64,000 nucleotides of DNA, taken from assembly GCA_963575745.1 (NCBI GenBank), contig CAUYUJ010019109.1, positions 86,166-150,165 on the forward strand. Direction: 5' to 3'. A program made the position numbers and the translations under genes. Positions 1 through 9,628 of this stretch are shown one piece after another. Origin of the DNA: Prorocentrum cordatum. Its lineage: Eukaryota; Sar; Dinophyceae; Prorocentrales; Prorocentraceae. How positions within the stretch are numbered: position 1 is the stretch's first letter; each line of letters begins with the position of its first letter. A model generated the notes under the pieces. It saw only the letters and a program-made list of their open reading frames with translations, was not told where the DNA came from and searched no databases.

Positions 1-250
1 GCGGCGGCGCAGGCACAAACCCTTCGTTCGGGCGCACGCCACGCTGACATGGACGTGGACCCGTGACTCTGGCACGCAGGCGCCAAGACCACCACCATTC
101 GCGACGGAGCGCGCCGGTTCTACACGGAAGCGGAACCCGTCGCTACTCCACGCTCCTGACGCACTCCAGGAGCGCGCTTCTTCTGCGCCGTCGCAGGCGC
201 CTCACCGCTCGCCTGGCCAGAAGCACCCCGCCGGGGCACCGCTCCTCCTC
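1..250. other. left edge, no gene seen; short dispersed-repeat match
   Basis: No convincing coding sequence. Bases about 117-162 resemble 8166-8212 in the same orientation (shared block ACCCGTCGCTA followed by TCCACGC), so this looks like an old dispersed repeat fragment rather than unique sequence. Confidence 0.35.
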
Positions 251-323
251 CCCCTCCTCCTCCTCCTCCTCCTCCTCCTCCTCCTCCTCCTCCTCCTCCT
301 CCTCCTCCTCCTCCTCCTCCTCC
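251..323. repeat. (CTC)n microsatellite
   Basis: About two dozen uninterrupted CTC triplets. Poly-Ser, poly-Glu and poly-Gly open frames over it are products of the repeat and not evidence of a gene. Confidence 0.95.
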
Positions 324-853
324 CCAAGACCAGCACGGACCGGATGCTGCCAGGTGCTGCGGCTCTGCCGGGCAGCGTCGGGGGGGGGGGCCCATAGGGG
401 GCGGGGGCAGCGGAGCCCAGGTCGGGCGGCGCCTCGCCGACAGAGCGGCGGCGCCCCGATCACGAATCCGCCCCCCCCCTCTGCTGCCCCGCCCTCTCGT
501 GGCATGGAAGGGGAAAGTCCCGAGGGAAGCGGCTCCTGGACCCCGGGGCCGTCCCCCGGGAGCAGTCCTTCATCCCGAAGCCTCGTTCCACGATCCTGGC
601 TCGCGGAGGGCCCCGAGGGCCCGAGAACGGAGCTGTTTCCCAGAGGCCTTCGGACCTGTGTCCCTCAGGACCCGTTTCCTGCTTGGCGACCTCTCGTCCG
701 ACCCGATCCTGACACCCCGTGAGCCGGTCGGTCTCGTACGACCTGCGCACCAGGACGCCGCCAGACGCTGCCGACGCTACCCCTCGCGCCGCTCTCGCGG
801 GGAATGACATCCGTTTGGTATCCTGGCCCCCGCCGCGTTATCCACACATCCAC
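324..853. other. GC-rich intergenic stretch, no gene supported
   Basis: GC-rich sequence with G and C homopolymer runs near 379 and 472. Overlapping frames are open on both strands, but none gives a protein-like composition or recognisable motif. Confidence 0.5.
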
Positions 854-859
854 CGCACA

Positions 860-894
<35 letters not shown>

Positions 895-1027
895 GCGCAA
901 GCACAAACACACACGCACACACAGGCACACACACACACACACACAACACACACGCACACACAAGCACACACACAAGCACACACACACACAAACACTCTCT
1001 CTCTCTCTCTCACACGCACGCACACGC

Positions 1028-1064
<37 letters not shown>
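854..1064. repeat. (CA)n-rich microsatellite
   Basis: Interrupted CA dinucleotide array with short CT and CACG interruptions. It ends three bases before the spliced-leader relic. Confidence 0.95.
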
Positions 1065-1065
<1 letters not shown>

Positions 1066-1067
1066 TC

Positions 1068-1084
1068 AGCCATGTTGGCTCAAG
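1068..1084 (+). other. relic of dinoflagellate spliced leader (DinoSL)
   Basis: The 17 bases AGCCATGTTGGCTCAAG match the 3' end of the conserved dinoflagellate spliced leader (AGCCATTTTGGCTCAAG) with one mismatch. The four 5'-most leader bases do not match. In dinoflagellates every nuclear mRNA receives this leader by trans-splicing, and genomic relics arise when mature mRNA is reverse-transcribed and reinserted. A 17-mer with at most one mismatch is very unlikely by chance in 64 kb. It is on the plus strand, upstream of decayed coding-like sequence. Confidence 0.6.
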
Positions 1085-1463
1085 ACGCAAGGCTCTCAAG
1101 TGAACCAAGGGGACACCGCTAGTTCGCGGCAGCTTCCAAGTTCTTCCGAGCACCCGCATGACAGCTCCTCCTGCTTCGCCAAAGCAAACTGTATGCACGA
1201 CCCGAGCTGTCCCGACCAAAACGGGGCAGGTCCTTCCACGACGGGCAGCAGCAAAGCAGGCAGAGGAGCCGGCAAGGCTGGCAAGGCCTCCACGGAGGCC
1301 ATGGGGGGCGACGCAGAGAACACACGCCGCGCTGGTTGAGCACACGTGCGGAACTTCACGATCCGCACCGAGTGCTACCACTGCTGCAAGCCCCATCAAG
1401 CCCGCGGAGACTGAGTACAACTGGGGCGTGGACCTATTCCCACGGAAGACCCATGGAAGACCG

Positions 1464-1546
1464 AGGGCAAACTGTGAAACAAGAAGGAGCACCGAGCCCC
1501 TCCCCGGCAACGAGGGTTCCTTCTGCAGCGCCCCGACTGTACCAGG
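1464..1546 (+). repeat. dispersed repeat R1, copy 1
   Basis: Resembles 14539-14626 in the same orientation: a GAAGACC start, a GGCAA..CTG.GAAACAA block, GAGCCCCTCCCC, then GTTCCTTCT and CCCCGACTGTA. Similarity is roughly three bases in four with small indels, indicating old copies of one element or of one gene fragment. Confidence 0.55.
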
Positions 1547-1959
1547 CGCCCAAGGGTCGGTGGACCAAGCCGCAATGGGCCAGGGATCCGCCAGCTCCAA
1601 GCCCGCCAGCCGACAAGCAAGCAATGGCCATCCTCGCCGCCAGGCGGCCGGCCCCTGTGAGCATCGTTCAACCGATCCCCATCCCCACCAGCGAGGGCCG
1701 GGCCCCACTGGCCGATTCGCCCCCCTGGATGGGGATATGGGCTGCTCTCTGCGGGTTTCGAGGGACATATCCCCGGCTGAGGTGGTGGGACGTTGGGGCT
1801 CGAGATGTGGATGGGGATGGGGATACGGATCGGTTAAACGATACTGACCCTAGGCCACAGCTCGACGCCATCAAGGTCGCAACCTTTTCCCCGCCCGCTG
1901 TGGTCAAAGTGTTGCCAGACGTCGCCATCAACCGTGCTCCGGCCAAGCAGCGCTAAGTG

Positions 1960-2460
1960 GAGGCGGCCTTTCAGTGAGCCGCGCAGGCTGCTTTGGACGC
2001 CAAGCAGTGGCTCCTGGAGGTGCACGAGGCAGAGCTGCAGATGGGTGAAGCGCTGCTCGTCGCCAAGAGGTAAGTACAGGCGGCCTTCAGGACAGCAGCC
2101 CCTCAAGGGGCGGTGGTCATGTCAAGCTCGTCGCCGACCGAACCAGACTCCAAGGCGCCAGCTGTGGGCCTCAACGTCTCCGCCCTGCTCTCCAACGGCT
2201 GACAGGTGGACGCGGGGGATGCCTTTGACCTGGACGTCCGCGGCCTCGACATCACAGGTGCGGAGCGCAAGGAACTTCAATTACCTCCTCCAATCGTTCG
2301 TGTACCAGGTGCTCAACCGTGTCACCGCCACCGTCGGCGAAGCCACGGCAGCCCTGGACGCCAGGAAGGCCGAGACCGACGCCAAGCACAAGGCGCCCCT
2401 GGCTGAGGGCAGGGAGCGCCGAGTCGAGAATCCAGGTGCGAGAGGCAGGGGCCGCCAGCC
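1960..2460 (+). pseudogene. decayed coding-like stretch, unknown protein
   Basis: In one plus-strand frame, protein-like peptides appear between in-frame stops. Examples are AALDAKQWLLEVHEAELQMG near 1985-2045 and VDAGDAFDLDVRGLDITGAE near 2210-2265. The sequence then shifts frame to FNYLLQSFVYQVLNRVTATV and AALDARKAETDAKHKAPL near 2275-2400. The Ala/Glu/Lys/Leu-rich segments look like coiled coil. Stops near 1953, 2071 and 2201 plus a frame change argue for a dead copy. Two candidate splice signals (GTAAGTACAG at 2071-2080 and CTGACAG near 2200) leave open an intron-containing gene. The spliced-leader relic lies 0.9 kb upstream, which would suit a retrocopy. No family recognised. Confidence 0.35.
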
Positions 2461-3448
2461 CGAGGCCCAAGGCGGCAGGGGCGGCACTGCGGCGGCACAC
2501 GCAGCATCGTCGGCTCCTCAGGATGTCGATGAGCATACTGTCGGACTCGATTGGACAGGACACGCGCGAGGACACAAGACCCTTCCGAGGGCCACATTGC
2601 CACAGGAATGCAGGAAGCATGGGCCGCGAGACGCAAGACGCAAGGGTACCCTTGACTTGGCAGGGTCGACCCACTAATCTGGGCCGACTGTATGCCCAGT
2701 GTGCCCAGTGATCTGTGTGGGCCCAAAGGCTCGGCCAAGCTGGATGCCCCCGGGCAGGAGTTCGCCATCGGAGCGCCAGTGGACGAGGAGTCCGATCTGT
2801 AGCCTTCCCGAGGGCGGCAGAGCGGGCAGGTCGGACTGCTGCACGGTGCCCGAGAGGAAACGCGCCGCTCAGGACATGTGCGACGCCGCTTGTAGGGAAA
2901 ACGCGACGCCGCGCAGGAGGCTTTGGCGGGAGAATCTACAGGCCGCCAGCGACGGCTTCGACGGAGGAACTGCAGCTCTGCAACTCTCAGTATGCCTCCA
3001 CACGAAGAAGGAGCACCACAGGTGGGTCCAGGAGGATTCTCTAGGTCGCCATGGGGCGCGAAGGGAGAGCCTACCCCGCGACTCCACGGGAAGAGTACAG
3101 CCAGTCGGTGCTGGAGGCCCCTGTGTCCTCCTTGGGAGGCGGGAGTGGGAGCCTCCCCCGCGACTCCACAAGGATGCCGAGCACCACCAGTGGACCACAG
3201 AGGTGTCTTTACGTCTCCTGGTTTCGAGACGGGGGCGGGGGCTTAATTACGCCGCGATTCTGCGCGGAGAGTGCAGGGCATCGAAGGAGCGCAGGACCGA
3301 CCCCGACTCGGAGAAATGGGGCGACGGCCCCGGTTCCACTGCGGGAGGCCTTCTGCGGACAGTGGACCTCAACAGAGACGCGGTCGCCGAAGGTGAGTGG
3401 ATGCTGGACCGCGTCGACTACGTCATGGAGGTGCGGAGGACCTACCCT
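2461..3448 (+). other. coding-like fragments and short repeats, no intact gene
   Basis: One frame gives LCGPKGSAKLDAPGQEFAIG and stops at 2800-2802. Another gives WMLDRVDYVMEVRRTYPEV near 3400-3460. Between them the block CCCCGCGACTCC recurs near 3073 and 3158, and also near 7167 and 7430. This may be the continuation of the decayed gene to the left. No intact reading frame can be defended. Confidence 0.3.
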
Positions 3449-3640
3449 GAGGTCGGGCATGTCCTCCTACAGGTGGATGTTGAACGACCAGCAAAATTTG
3501 TCACACGCACACACACACACACACGACAAAAAAATACCCCAAACATGCCCACTAATAGCCAAAACACATCTAATTCATCTCCAATATATGTTTTGAGTAT
3601 TATTGCAGATTCCTGCTGTAGAGAGACGTGCCCATCTTAA
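3449..3640. repeat. dispersed repeat R2, copy 1
   Basis: The left end shares AGGTCGGGCATGTCCT with 8584 onward, followed by a similar CAGG.GGAT.TTG.ACGA block. The right end shares GTAGAG.GAC..GCCC with 8777 onward. The interiors have diverged, and a CA tract lies inside this copy. Two matching ends in the same order and spacing suggest one old element. Confidence 0.4.
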
Positions 3641-3748
3641 AAGTACCCGCGGAAAACGACACCCGACTCGCCACCCTCTCAGCCCGGCCCAGTGCAGAGC
3701 ATTTTCGAGCGGCGCGGGAGGGGGCTTAGAAGACACGCTCAGCGGCGA

Positions 3749-3827
3749 GCGAGGGGGGGGGGGGGGGAATGAGCAGGAGAAGGCACTCCTCCTCCTCCTC
3801 CTCCTCCTCCTCCGCCTCCTCCTCCTG
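3749..3827. repeat. poly-G run and (CTC)n microsatellite
   Basis: A G run of about 18 bases, then a CTC array. Both sides carry GGCGAGCGAGG, the same motif found beside other low-complexity tracts in the left flank. Confidence 0.85.
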
Positions 3828-4534
3828 GCTCGGCGGCGAGCGAGGATGGGGGGATGCCTCGGAAGCCCTCGCGCACTCCAGAACAGCTGTGGTCTTCCGC
3901 GCCGTCGGGGAAGGCATGGAACACTCCTCGGAAGGCAGCGGGGACCTTCCGAGCCCTCTCAGCAGGCCCGCCCCTTCTCGTGATGGACCACAAAAGAGGG
4001 CCCCACACCCTCGGGGAGAGGACCTAAGTCAGGAGGGCCAAAAACATCAGGGACAGAGGGGGCCTTTCCTGTGCAGATGCTCTGATGAGGCACGCCGCCC
4101 AGATGCCTTTTGCCCCCACTGCAAAGACGGGGACCTCGGCGAGGCTGCATCCGCCTCGCGTCAGCAGGGCCAGGAGCTCTTTCTTTCGGGAGCGGCCAAA
4201 GAGGGGGGGGGTCCAAGAGGGGGGGGGGTGCACATCATGACCGGCGGCATGTGCGCGGCCCAGCGGGGGGGCCAGGGACGTAATGAAATGAGAAGAGGCG
4301 CCATGAAAGCTGGGGAAATATCATGGCCACGCCATGATATCCCCCCCCCTAGTCATCACCCCCCTCTTTTCCGCCCCCGAACAAAGAAGAGACGCGTGAG
4401 CGGTCGGAGGCCTTGCCCGGGCGGAGGGCGCACGGAGCCAGACTGGAGCGCGGATGACCCACGGCGCGGGGCCTCCCGGGGTGCCCTGCCTGCCCGCCCA
4501 TATGCACCCCGCCTGGCGACCCCGGCCAGGCTGC
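3828..4534. other. no gene supported; small inverted repeat at 4318-4340
   Basis: GC-rich sequence without a protein-like frame. A 10-bp perfect inverted repeat with a 3-base loop (ATATCATGGC, CAC, GCCATGATAT) occupies 4318-4340, followed by a C run. Confidence 0.45.
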
Positions 4535-4771
4535 GCCGCAGGGGGAGGAGGAGGAGGAGAGGAGGGGGAGGAGGGGGAGGAGGAGGAGGAGGAGGAGGAG
4601 GAGGAGGAGGAGGAGGAGGAGGAGGAGGAGGAGGAGGAGGAGGAGGAGAGGAGGAGGAGAGAGGAGGAGCGAGGAGGAGGAGGAGGAGGAGGAGGGAGGA
4701 ACGAGGAGGAGCGAGGAGGAGGAGGAGGAGGAGGAGGAGGAGGAGGAGGAGGAGGAGGAGGAGGAGGATCC
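4535..4771. repeat. (GGA)n microsatellite
   Basis: Long GGA/GAG array with a few AGAG and CGA interruptions. Confidence 0.95.
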
Positions 4772-4855
4772 CCGCCCGGAGGGGCGGCCTCCCGGGAAGG
4801 CACGCCCGTGGAGGACCAGCACGAGGAGGCGGAGGGCGGCCCCTCCTGCCACGGC

Positions 4856-5020
4856 AGGCTCGCGTCATGACGACCCCGACAGTGCTTTCTGACACCGCGT
4901 GGACCGTTCAACCTTGAACGGTCGGCGACCCCTCGATCGCCCGATCGTTCCATGTAGGCCGATTCTGGGCCACTGGCGGCGTTCGACCTTGAACGCCCAC
5001 GGCGGGGTCGCCGCCGGTCG
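4856..5020 (+). repeat. dispersed repeat R3 with internal hairpin, copy 1
   Basis: About 165 bp clearly related to 13637-13800 in the same orientation. Shared blocks include CGCGTCGTGAC-type sequence, CGCGTGGA.CGTTC.ACC, CGATCGCC, the block around GGCCG.TTCTG, and GGCGTTC.ACCT. This copy holds a perfect 10-bp inverted repeat with a CC loop at 4902-4923 (GACCGTTCAA / TTGAACGGTC). Similarity stops just before the candidate coding stretch at 5118. Confidence 0.6.
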
Positions 5021-5117
5021 ACACGACGCGAACTTACCGTACCCCAGGAGCAGCGTGGCCGAGGAGAAGCAGGAAGTCGCCCAAGGTGCCGACGACCCGC
5101 CGCGGGAAGTCCTGCCC

Positions 5118-5801
5118 ATGAGCGGCAGTCGGACGGCGATGCAGCTGCTGGCGAGGGAGCTCCTGAGGTCGGCGGCGGCCTGGGTGCACGAGGTCACTGG
5201 TGCCGAGGGCAGCGTCGACTCCGTGGCGCCGTGGGCAGGCGCCAGTGCGAGGCTCGTCCTGGGCCACGCCCCGCTGAACGGCGAGGTCGCAGATCTCATG
5301 AGGCAGGAAGGTGGCCGGTCGATCGACGCGCTCGCGGATTACATGATGGCTGGGACCTGGCTCGCGGCAGCTGACCAGAGGCGCGCGCTGAGCGAGGCCC
5401 TGCTCAGTGACTGGCCGCATGTCGTGGCGCTCCACTGGGCCACGCTGCAGGAGACCACCGCGGCTTTCGCGGCAGAGATGGAGTGGATGACGCCGCCGTT
5501 GTACTCGCTGTCATGCTGGGCGCTTTCACCACAAGGGAGGCCGCCAAGATCCTCGCTTCTCATCCCCGAAGGGGCGCCTGCCTGGATGGCAACGCAGTCG
5601 TGGCGCCAGCCCTGGCCCATCACGGACGACGACATCCTGCCTCACCCAGATGCTGCGCCCTCGGGCTTGAGCCGAGGACTGCAGGACGGCGGTGCCGCGC
5701 AGAAGGCGCCTCGGCCTGGGGGCACTGAGTCCAGACCTGAGGGTGTCGAGGAGGCTGCCGAGGAGAGCATCCAGGGTGCACGGTTTCCCCCTGGGCCGTA
5801 G
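5118..5801 (+). CDS. candidate hypothetical protein
   Basis: The frame is open from 4899 to a TAG at 5799-5801. I take the ATG at 5118 because bases up to about 5020 belong to a dispersed repeat. About the first 130 residues read like a real soluble protein, rich in Ala, Leu, Glu and Trp and likely alpha-helical, for example SRTAMQLLARELLRSAAAWV and LADYMMAGTWLAAADQRRAL. From about 5510 the composition becomes Pro/Gly/Arg-rich and less convincing, so the true exon may end there, or the gene may be broken by the GGA array that starts at 5808. No family recognised. No signal peptide or membrane segment. It has no relation to the gene array on the right. Confidence 0.4.
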   Translation: MSGSRTAMQLLARELLRSAAAWVHEVTGAEGSVDSVAPWAGASARLVLGHAPLNGEVADLMRQEGGRSIDALADYMMAGTWLAAADQRRALSEALLSDWPHVVALHWATLQETTAAFAAEMEWMTPPLYSLSCWALSPQGRPPRSSLLIPEGAPAWMATQSWRQPWPITDDDILPHPDAAPSGLSRGLQDGGAAQKAPRPGGTESRPEGVEEAAEESIQGARFPPGP

Positions 5802-5807
5802 GCGATC

Positions 5808-6057
5808 CGAGGAGGAGGAAGAGGAGGAGAAGGAGGAGGAGGAGGAGCAGGATGAGGAGGAGGTGGAGGGAAAAGGGGAGGAGGAGATGGAGGAGGAGGA
5901 GAGGAGGAGGGAGGAGGAGGAGGAGGATGTATGGGAGGAGGAGGAGGAGGAGGAGGAGGAGGAGGAGGTATAGGAGGAGGAGGAGGAGGAGGAGGAGGAG
6001 GAGGAGGAGGTATGATGGAGGAGGAGGAGGAGGAGGAGGAGGAGGAGGAGGAGGGCG
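5808..6057. repeat. (GGA)n microsatellite in three blocks
   Basis: GGA array interrupted by short GGTATAGG- and GGTATGATGG-type breaks. It lies directly after the stop of the candidate coding stretch. Confidence 0.95.
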
Positions 6058-6281
6058 GGTCACCTAGGCCCTTCGGAGGAACCCTCTAATCCAGGGTGGG
6101 CAGGCCGACGGCACCGACGCCAGCACCGCGGGGCGGGCCCGGAGCCGACACGGCAGCAAACAGGGCCAGGCCAAAAGCGCGATGCCCGCAGCGGCGGCCC
6201 TCGCGCTGGCGGCCGCAGGCATCGGTAGGCCGCTTGGGGAGACCCGAGCGGGGGCTCAGCCCGCGACTCCGTATACGACTC

Positions 6282-6374
6282 ACTGCACCGACCTTGCAGA
6301 CGTGCTGCAGCGGATTGTTGCGTGGACTTCTGGCGATGGAAGACCCCGAAATGGCGAGCGAAAAACGCAGTCAA
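6282..6374 (+). repeat. dispersed repeat R4, left half of interrupted copy
   Basis: Matches 10065-10155: GACCTTGCAGACGTGCTG, AGCGGATT, then CCGAAATGGCGAGC and AAAAACG.AGT.AATT. The match stops abruptly at AATT and resumes 0.56 kb later at 6931, showing that something was inserted here. Confidence 0.75.
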
Positions 6375-6461
6375 TTACCCAATCAGAGCTCGTCTCTCAT
6401 GGGGTCCTGGCAGATTCTAAAGGTTCAAGAGTTGTTCGGCGCCGCTTCGGTTGCTGGTGGC

Positions 6462-6604
6462 CGGGTGCCCGGGTGCCCGTGGGTGCCCGCCCCAGGATTT
6501 CGGTGGCCGGTGGCCGGGGGCCCGGGGGCCCGGGTGCTCGGGTGCCCATGGGTGCCCGGGTGCCTGGGTGCTCGGGGGTGCCCAGAGGTGCCCGGGGGTG
6601 CCCG
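6462..6604. repeat. GGGTGCCCG-type minisatellite
   Basis: Degenerate 9-10-bp repeat of GGGTGCCCG / GGTGGCCGG, part of the insertion in R4. Confidence 0.8.
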
Positions 6605-6608
6605 GTAC

Positions 6609-6897
6609 CCTATAGTAGCCCTATAGCCTCATAGCTCTATGGCCCAATAGCCCAATAGCCCATATAGCCCATGAAGCCTTACAGCCCAATAGCCCTATAG
6701 CCCTAGAGCCCTACAGCCCTCTAGCCCTATAGCTCTATAGCCCTATAGCCCTATAGCTCTATAGCCCTATAGTCCTATAGATCCTCTAGCCCAATAACCC
6801 AATAGCCCTATAGCACTATACCCCTATAGCCATATAGCCGATACAGCCCTATAGCCTCATAGCCCTATAGCCCTAAAGTCCTATAACCCCATAGCCC
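6609..6897. repeat. AGCCCTAT 8-bp minisatellite
   Basis: About 35 degenerate copies of an 8-bp unit. Most copies contain the palindrome CTATAG. It is unlike the GC-rich or triplet repeats elsewhere in the window. Confidence 0.9.
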
Positions 6898-6930
6898 CAA
6901 CAAACATCTGATTGTTTTTTCTTCTGTATC

Positions 6931-7085
6931 ATGAATTTCACGTGGATGTTTGTTTATAGTCTTCATTCCTGGCACAAAAAAAAACGATATTCACTTCGAA
7001 TTCAGGAACGAAATTCTCCAGGACACTCCGGGCCCCATCCGCCTGTTTTCCGAACGGAATCCGCTCTGCGATGTTGGCGCCACGA
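6931..7085 (+). repeat. dispersed repeat R4, right half of interrupted copy
   Basis: Continues the match to 10146-10298: GAATTTCACGTGG, TAGTCTT.ATTCCTGGC, a run of A, CGAAATTCTCCAGGACA, and CTCTGCGATGTTGGCGCCACGA. Confidence 0.75.
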
Positions 7086-7969
7086 TACGACCGCGCCGAG
7101 CCTGGAGGCAAGCATCGTCAAGAATTCTGCATGTCCCTCGGTTCGAGGACGGGAATCCCGGCATTCCCCGCGACTCCGCGCGAACCTGCTGGGCCGGGAG
7201 GTGATCAGCACAGAGGTGTCTCTAAAGTCGGGGCACCGTCAGAAGGAGCACCAAAGGAAGGAACGAAGGAGCTTTCTGGGCCACCGCGGGCCTCGTCCAC
7301 GAACAAGGTCCCCGACGTAGACCCAAGGAACGGCCCGAAAACCCGAGCCCCTCCTGTTTCCAGAATGGCCCTTATGTCAGCGCCTCGACTGTACGTCCCG
7401 TGTGCCAGGGACGGGAGTGGGGGCCTTCCCCCGCGACTCCAAGGCAGGGAAGACCTGGTGGCAGCGGGCGCCCTGAGAGCGAGCGTCGAGCGCTGGTCTG
7501 GCCCCAGAGGCGCTGGCCGAGTTGGCTGCGCAACGAGCGGTGCCGGCACCACACCCAGGCGCGGCACGTCCGACGACGCCCCCAGCCAGGCCGCGTGCCT
7601 GCCAGGTCCTCGTCCTTGCTCGGCCCGTTCGTGGCGTGCCTTGCCTGCGACGGCCCCGACGCTCCTTCGGCCAGGCTCGTCGCTGGGGAGCGCGAGCTCC
7701 CGCTCGGCCCCATGGAACCCGGCGGCGGGGAAAGGCGGAGCTCGCTAAACCGCATCCGTGGCGGCCAAGGCCCGAAGATGGGCAGATGGTTCGGCGGCGA
7801 GCTCGGGGGGAAGCGAGAAGGAGAAGGTCTTCTCAGAAGGCTCGGAAGTCCCCAGGCCTTCTGAGACGTGTTCTGAGCCTTCCACGAAGACACAGAAAAC
7901 AAATTCTCAGGAGGGCGCGAGGGCTCCCGAAGAGTCCCGCCGCCCTCCAAGGGGGCCTTCTCCCTCTCG
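7086..7969. other. no gene supported; short repeat motifs
   Basis: Open frames here lack protein-like composition. CCCCGCGACTCC near 7167 and 7430 links it to 3073 and 3158. Bases near 7791-7822 resemble, in reverse orientation, the CTCGCTCGCCGC motif of the direct repeat at 7970 and 8240. Confidence 0.35.
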
Positions 7970-8297
7970 CTTCCCACCCTCGCTCGCCGCTGAGTGGTGG
8001 CCCAAGGTGACTGAGCCAGGCGGTCTCTGCGCTGTGTTCGGGGGCGCGCACAAATTGATTAGCGATCCATGGATTTGGCGCGCGGTCGTCAAATCCATCG
8101 ATCGGGGGAGGTGCCCTCCCCAAAATGCGGCCGTTGCCGCCTCGCTCGGCGGCGGAAATCCACGATTTCCCATGGAAACGGTACCCGTCGCTAATCCACG
8201 CCCCCCTGATCCATGTCTGCGATCGCCCGATTCTCCTTCCCGCTTCCCCCCTCGCTCGCCGCCGAGTGGTGGCCCAGGCGACCGAGCCAGGCGGCCT
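7970..8297. repeat. pair of ~60-bp direct repeats (7970-8027 and 8240-8297)
   Basis: Both copies share TCGCTTCCC.CCCTCGCTCGCCGC, GAGTGGTGGCCCA and GAGCCAGGCGG, at about 85 percent identity. The intervening 210 bp include the hairpin at 8063-8104. Confidence 0.6.
8063..8104. repeat. hairpin of the GGATYTGGCGC fold-back family
   Basis: Arms of 15 bp (8063-8077 and 8090-8104) pair with one mismatch around a 12-base loop. The stem sequence resembles that of the hairpin at 13403-13434, so the two are probably one small fold-back family. Confidence 0.6.
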
Positions 8298-8324
8298 ATG
8301 AGCTCTCCGGAGGAGGAAGTACAG

Positions 8325-8514
8325 GAGGAGGAGACGGAGGAGGAGGTAGGAGGAGGAGGAGGAGGAGGAGGAGGAGGAGGAGGAAGAGGAGGAGGGGAGG
8401 GAGGAGGAGGAGGAGGAGGAGGAGGAGGAGGGGAGGGGGAGGAGGAGGAGGAGGAGAGGGGGAGGAGGAGGAGGAGGAGGAGGAGGAGGAGGAGGAGGAG
8501 GAGGAGGGGGGGGG
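8325..8514. repeat. (GGA)n microsatellite
   Basis: Interrupted GGA array with G runs, ending in a G run at about 8506-8515. Confidence 0.95.
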
Positions 8515-8583
8515 GCTCTCCTCGGCGCGGCCCTGGGCTGCTTCGTCGCTCCCCCGTTGGGGTGCGCGCGGCACGGAGTATTA

Positions 8584-8805
8584 GGTCGGGCATGTCCTAT
8601 TCCAGGCGGATTTTGGACGAAAGACAAAAGATGGGCAGAAGACGGTCCAACAAATATTCAAACATTGTCCAAGCAAAAACCGCCCCCGGGCCCCAGGACG
8701 TTCCAACAAATATCCAAAAATTGTCCAAGCAAAAACCGTCCCGAGACTGCCTGTCAGCCTATGTTTGGATCTTCCTCCCGTAGAGGGACACGCCCGACTT
8801 ACACG
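8584..8805. repeat. dispersed repeat R2, copy 2
   Basis: Left and right ends match those at 3449-3640. The interior holds a private tandem duplication (8641-8755). Confidence 0.4.
8641..8755. repeat. two-copy tandem repeat, period 56 bp
   Basis: The block from GACGGTCCAACAAATATTCA onward is repeated from 8697. Both copies share TTGTCCAAGCAAAAACCG, with a few substitutions. Confidence 0.85.
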
Positions 8806-9071
8806 AAAGGCGCCCGAGGCGGGGCGCGGGGCGGGCCCTGGATCCCTGGCCTTGGGGCGCCTCCTCTGGCGCGGCCTCGCGCTCTCGTTGCCCCACGCCG
8901 GTGCTGCGGCGCTGAGGGGCTTGGGGCGGGGCGTGGCCCTGTGGGCTCCGGATCGCGCGCCTTGGGGTGCCCGCTGGCACGGCGCGCGGAAGGCCCGCCC
9001 CCCCCTCCCTCCCCTTCCCCGCGCGCTGGCCCACGAGGCGGCGACTCCGCCGTGGGTCCGGGGAGCGGCCC

Positions 9072-9290
9072 CACACATGCACACATGCACACACCAACAC
9101 ACACGCACACACCAACACACACGCACACACCAACACAACACAAGACAACACAACACAACACAAGACAACACAACACAAGGCAACGCAACACGCAACACGC
9201 GACACGCGACACGCGACACGCAACACGCAACACGCAACACGCAACACGCAACACGCAACACGCAACACCCACACACATACACACCTTGTC
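9072..9290. repeat. CA-rich array grading into AACACGC 7-bp repeat
   Basis: Starts as ACACACGCACACACCA-type repeats, passes through ACAACACAAG units, and ends as AACACGC heptamers (about 9180-9270). The stepwise change suggests successive expansions from one CA-rich seed. Confidence 0.9.
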
Positions 9291-9628
9291 CCGACCCCCT
9301 CTCGGACGCCCCCGAGCCCTGTGCCACCGTCTGCACAGGACAGGCCGGCGCTTTCAGCCTCGACCGCCCGCGATGGCGTCGTCACACGAACTGTCCAATT
9401 CGGACGTCAGCCCAGATCTCCGACGACGTGAGCTGCTCATTTCGGACGTTGCTGGGCCTCGGGGTGCCCTTGGTCGGGCCCCACCCCCGGGGGAAGGGAT
9501 GGGCAACGGACCTCTTGGGCCGCGCATAGACAAGCTCCTATCCTCGGGCCGTCGGCTGTCTGAACACGCCTCGTCCCGCCGGCAAACCGAGCTGCACTCT
9601 GGGCGGTCCGGACGGAGCGGCCACGGCG

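Larger units (their letters stand above)
6375..6930. mobile_element. insertion (mostly minisatellite) inside repeat R4
   Basis: This block is absent from the uninterrupted copy at 10065-10298. It starts with about 85 bp of non-repetitive sequence, then carries a GGGTGCCCG-type repeat and an AGCCCTAT repeat, and ends in a T-rich stretch. AATT is present on both sides, as expected of a 4-5-bp target-site duplication. No transposase or terminal inverted repeat is visible, so the mechanism is unknown. Confidence 0.5.

Noticed and set aside
4535-4771. Poly-Gly, poly-Glu and poly-Arg frames over GGA arrays (also 5808 and 8325)
   Set aside because: They are translations of the triplet repeat with no flanking protein-like sequence.
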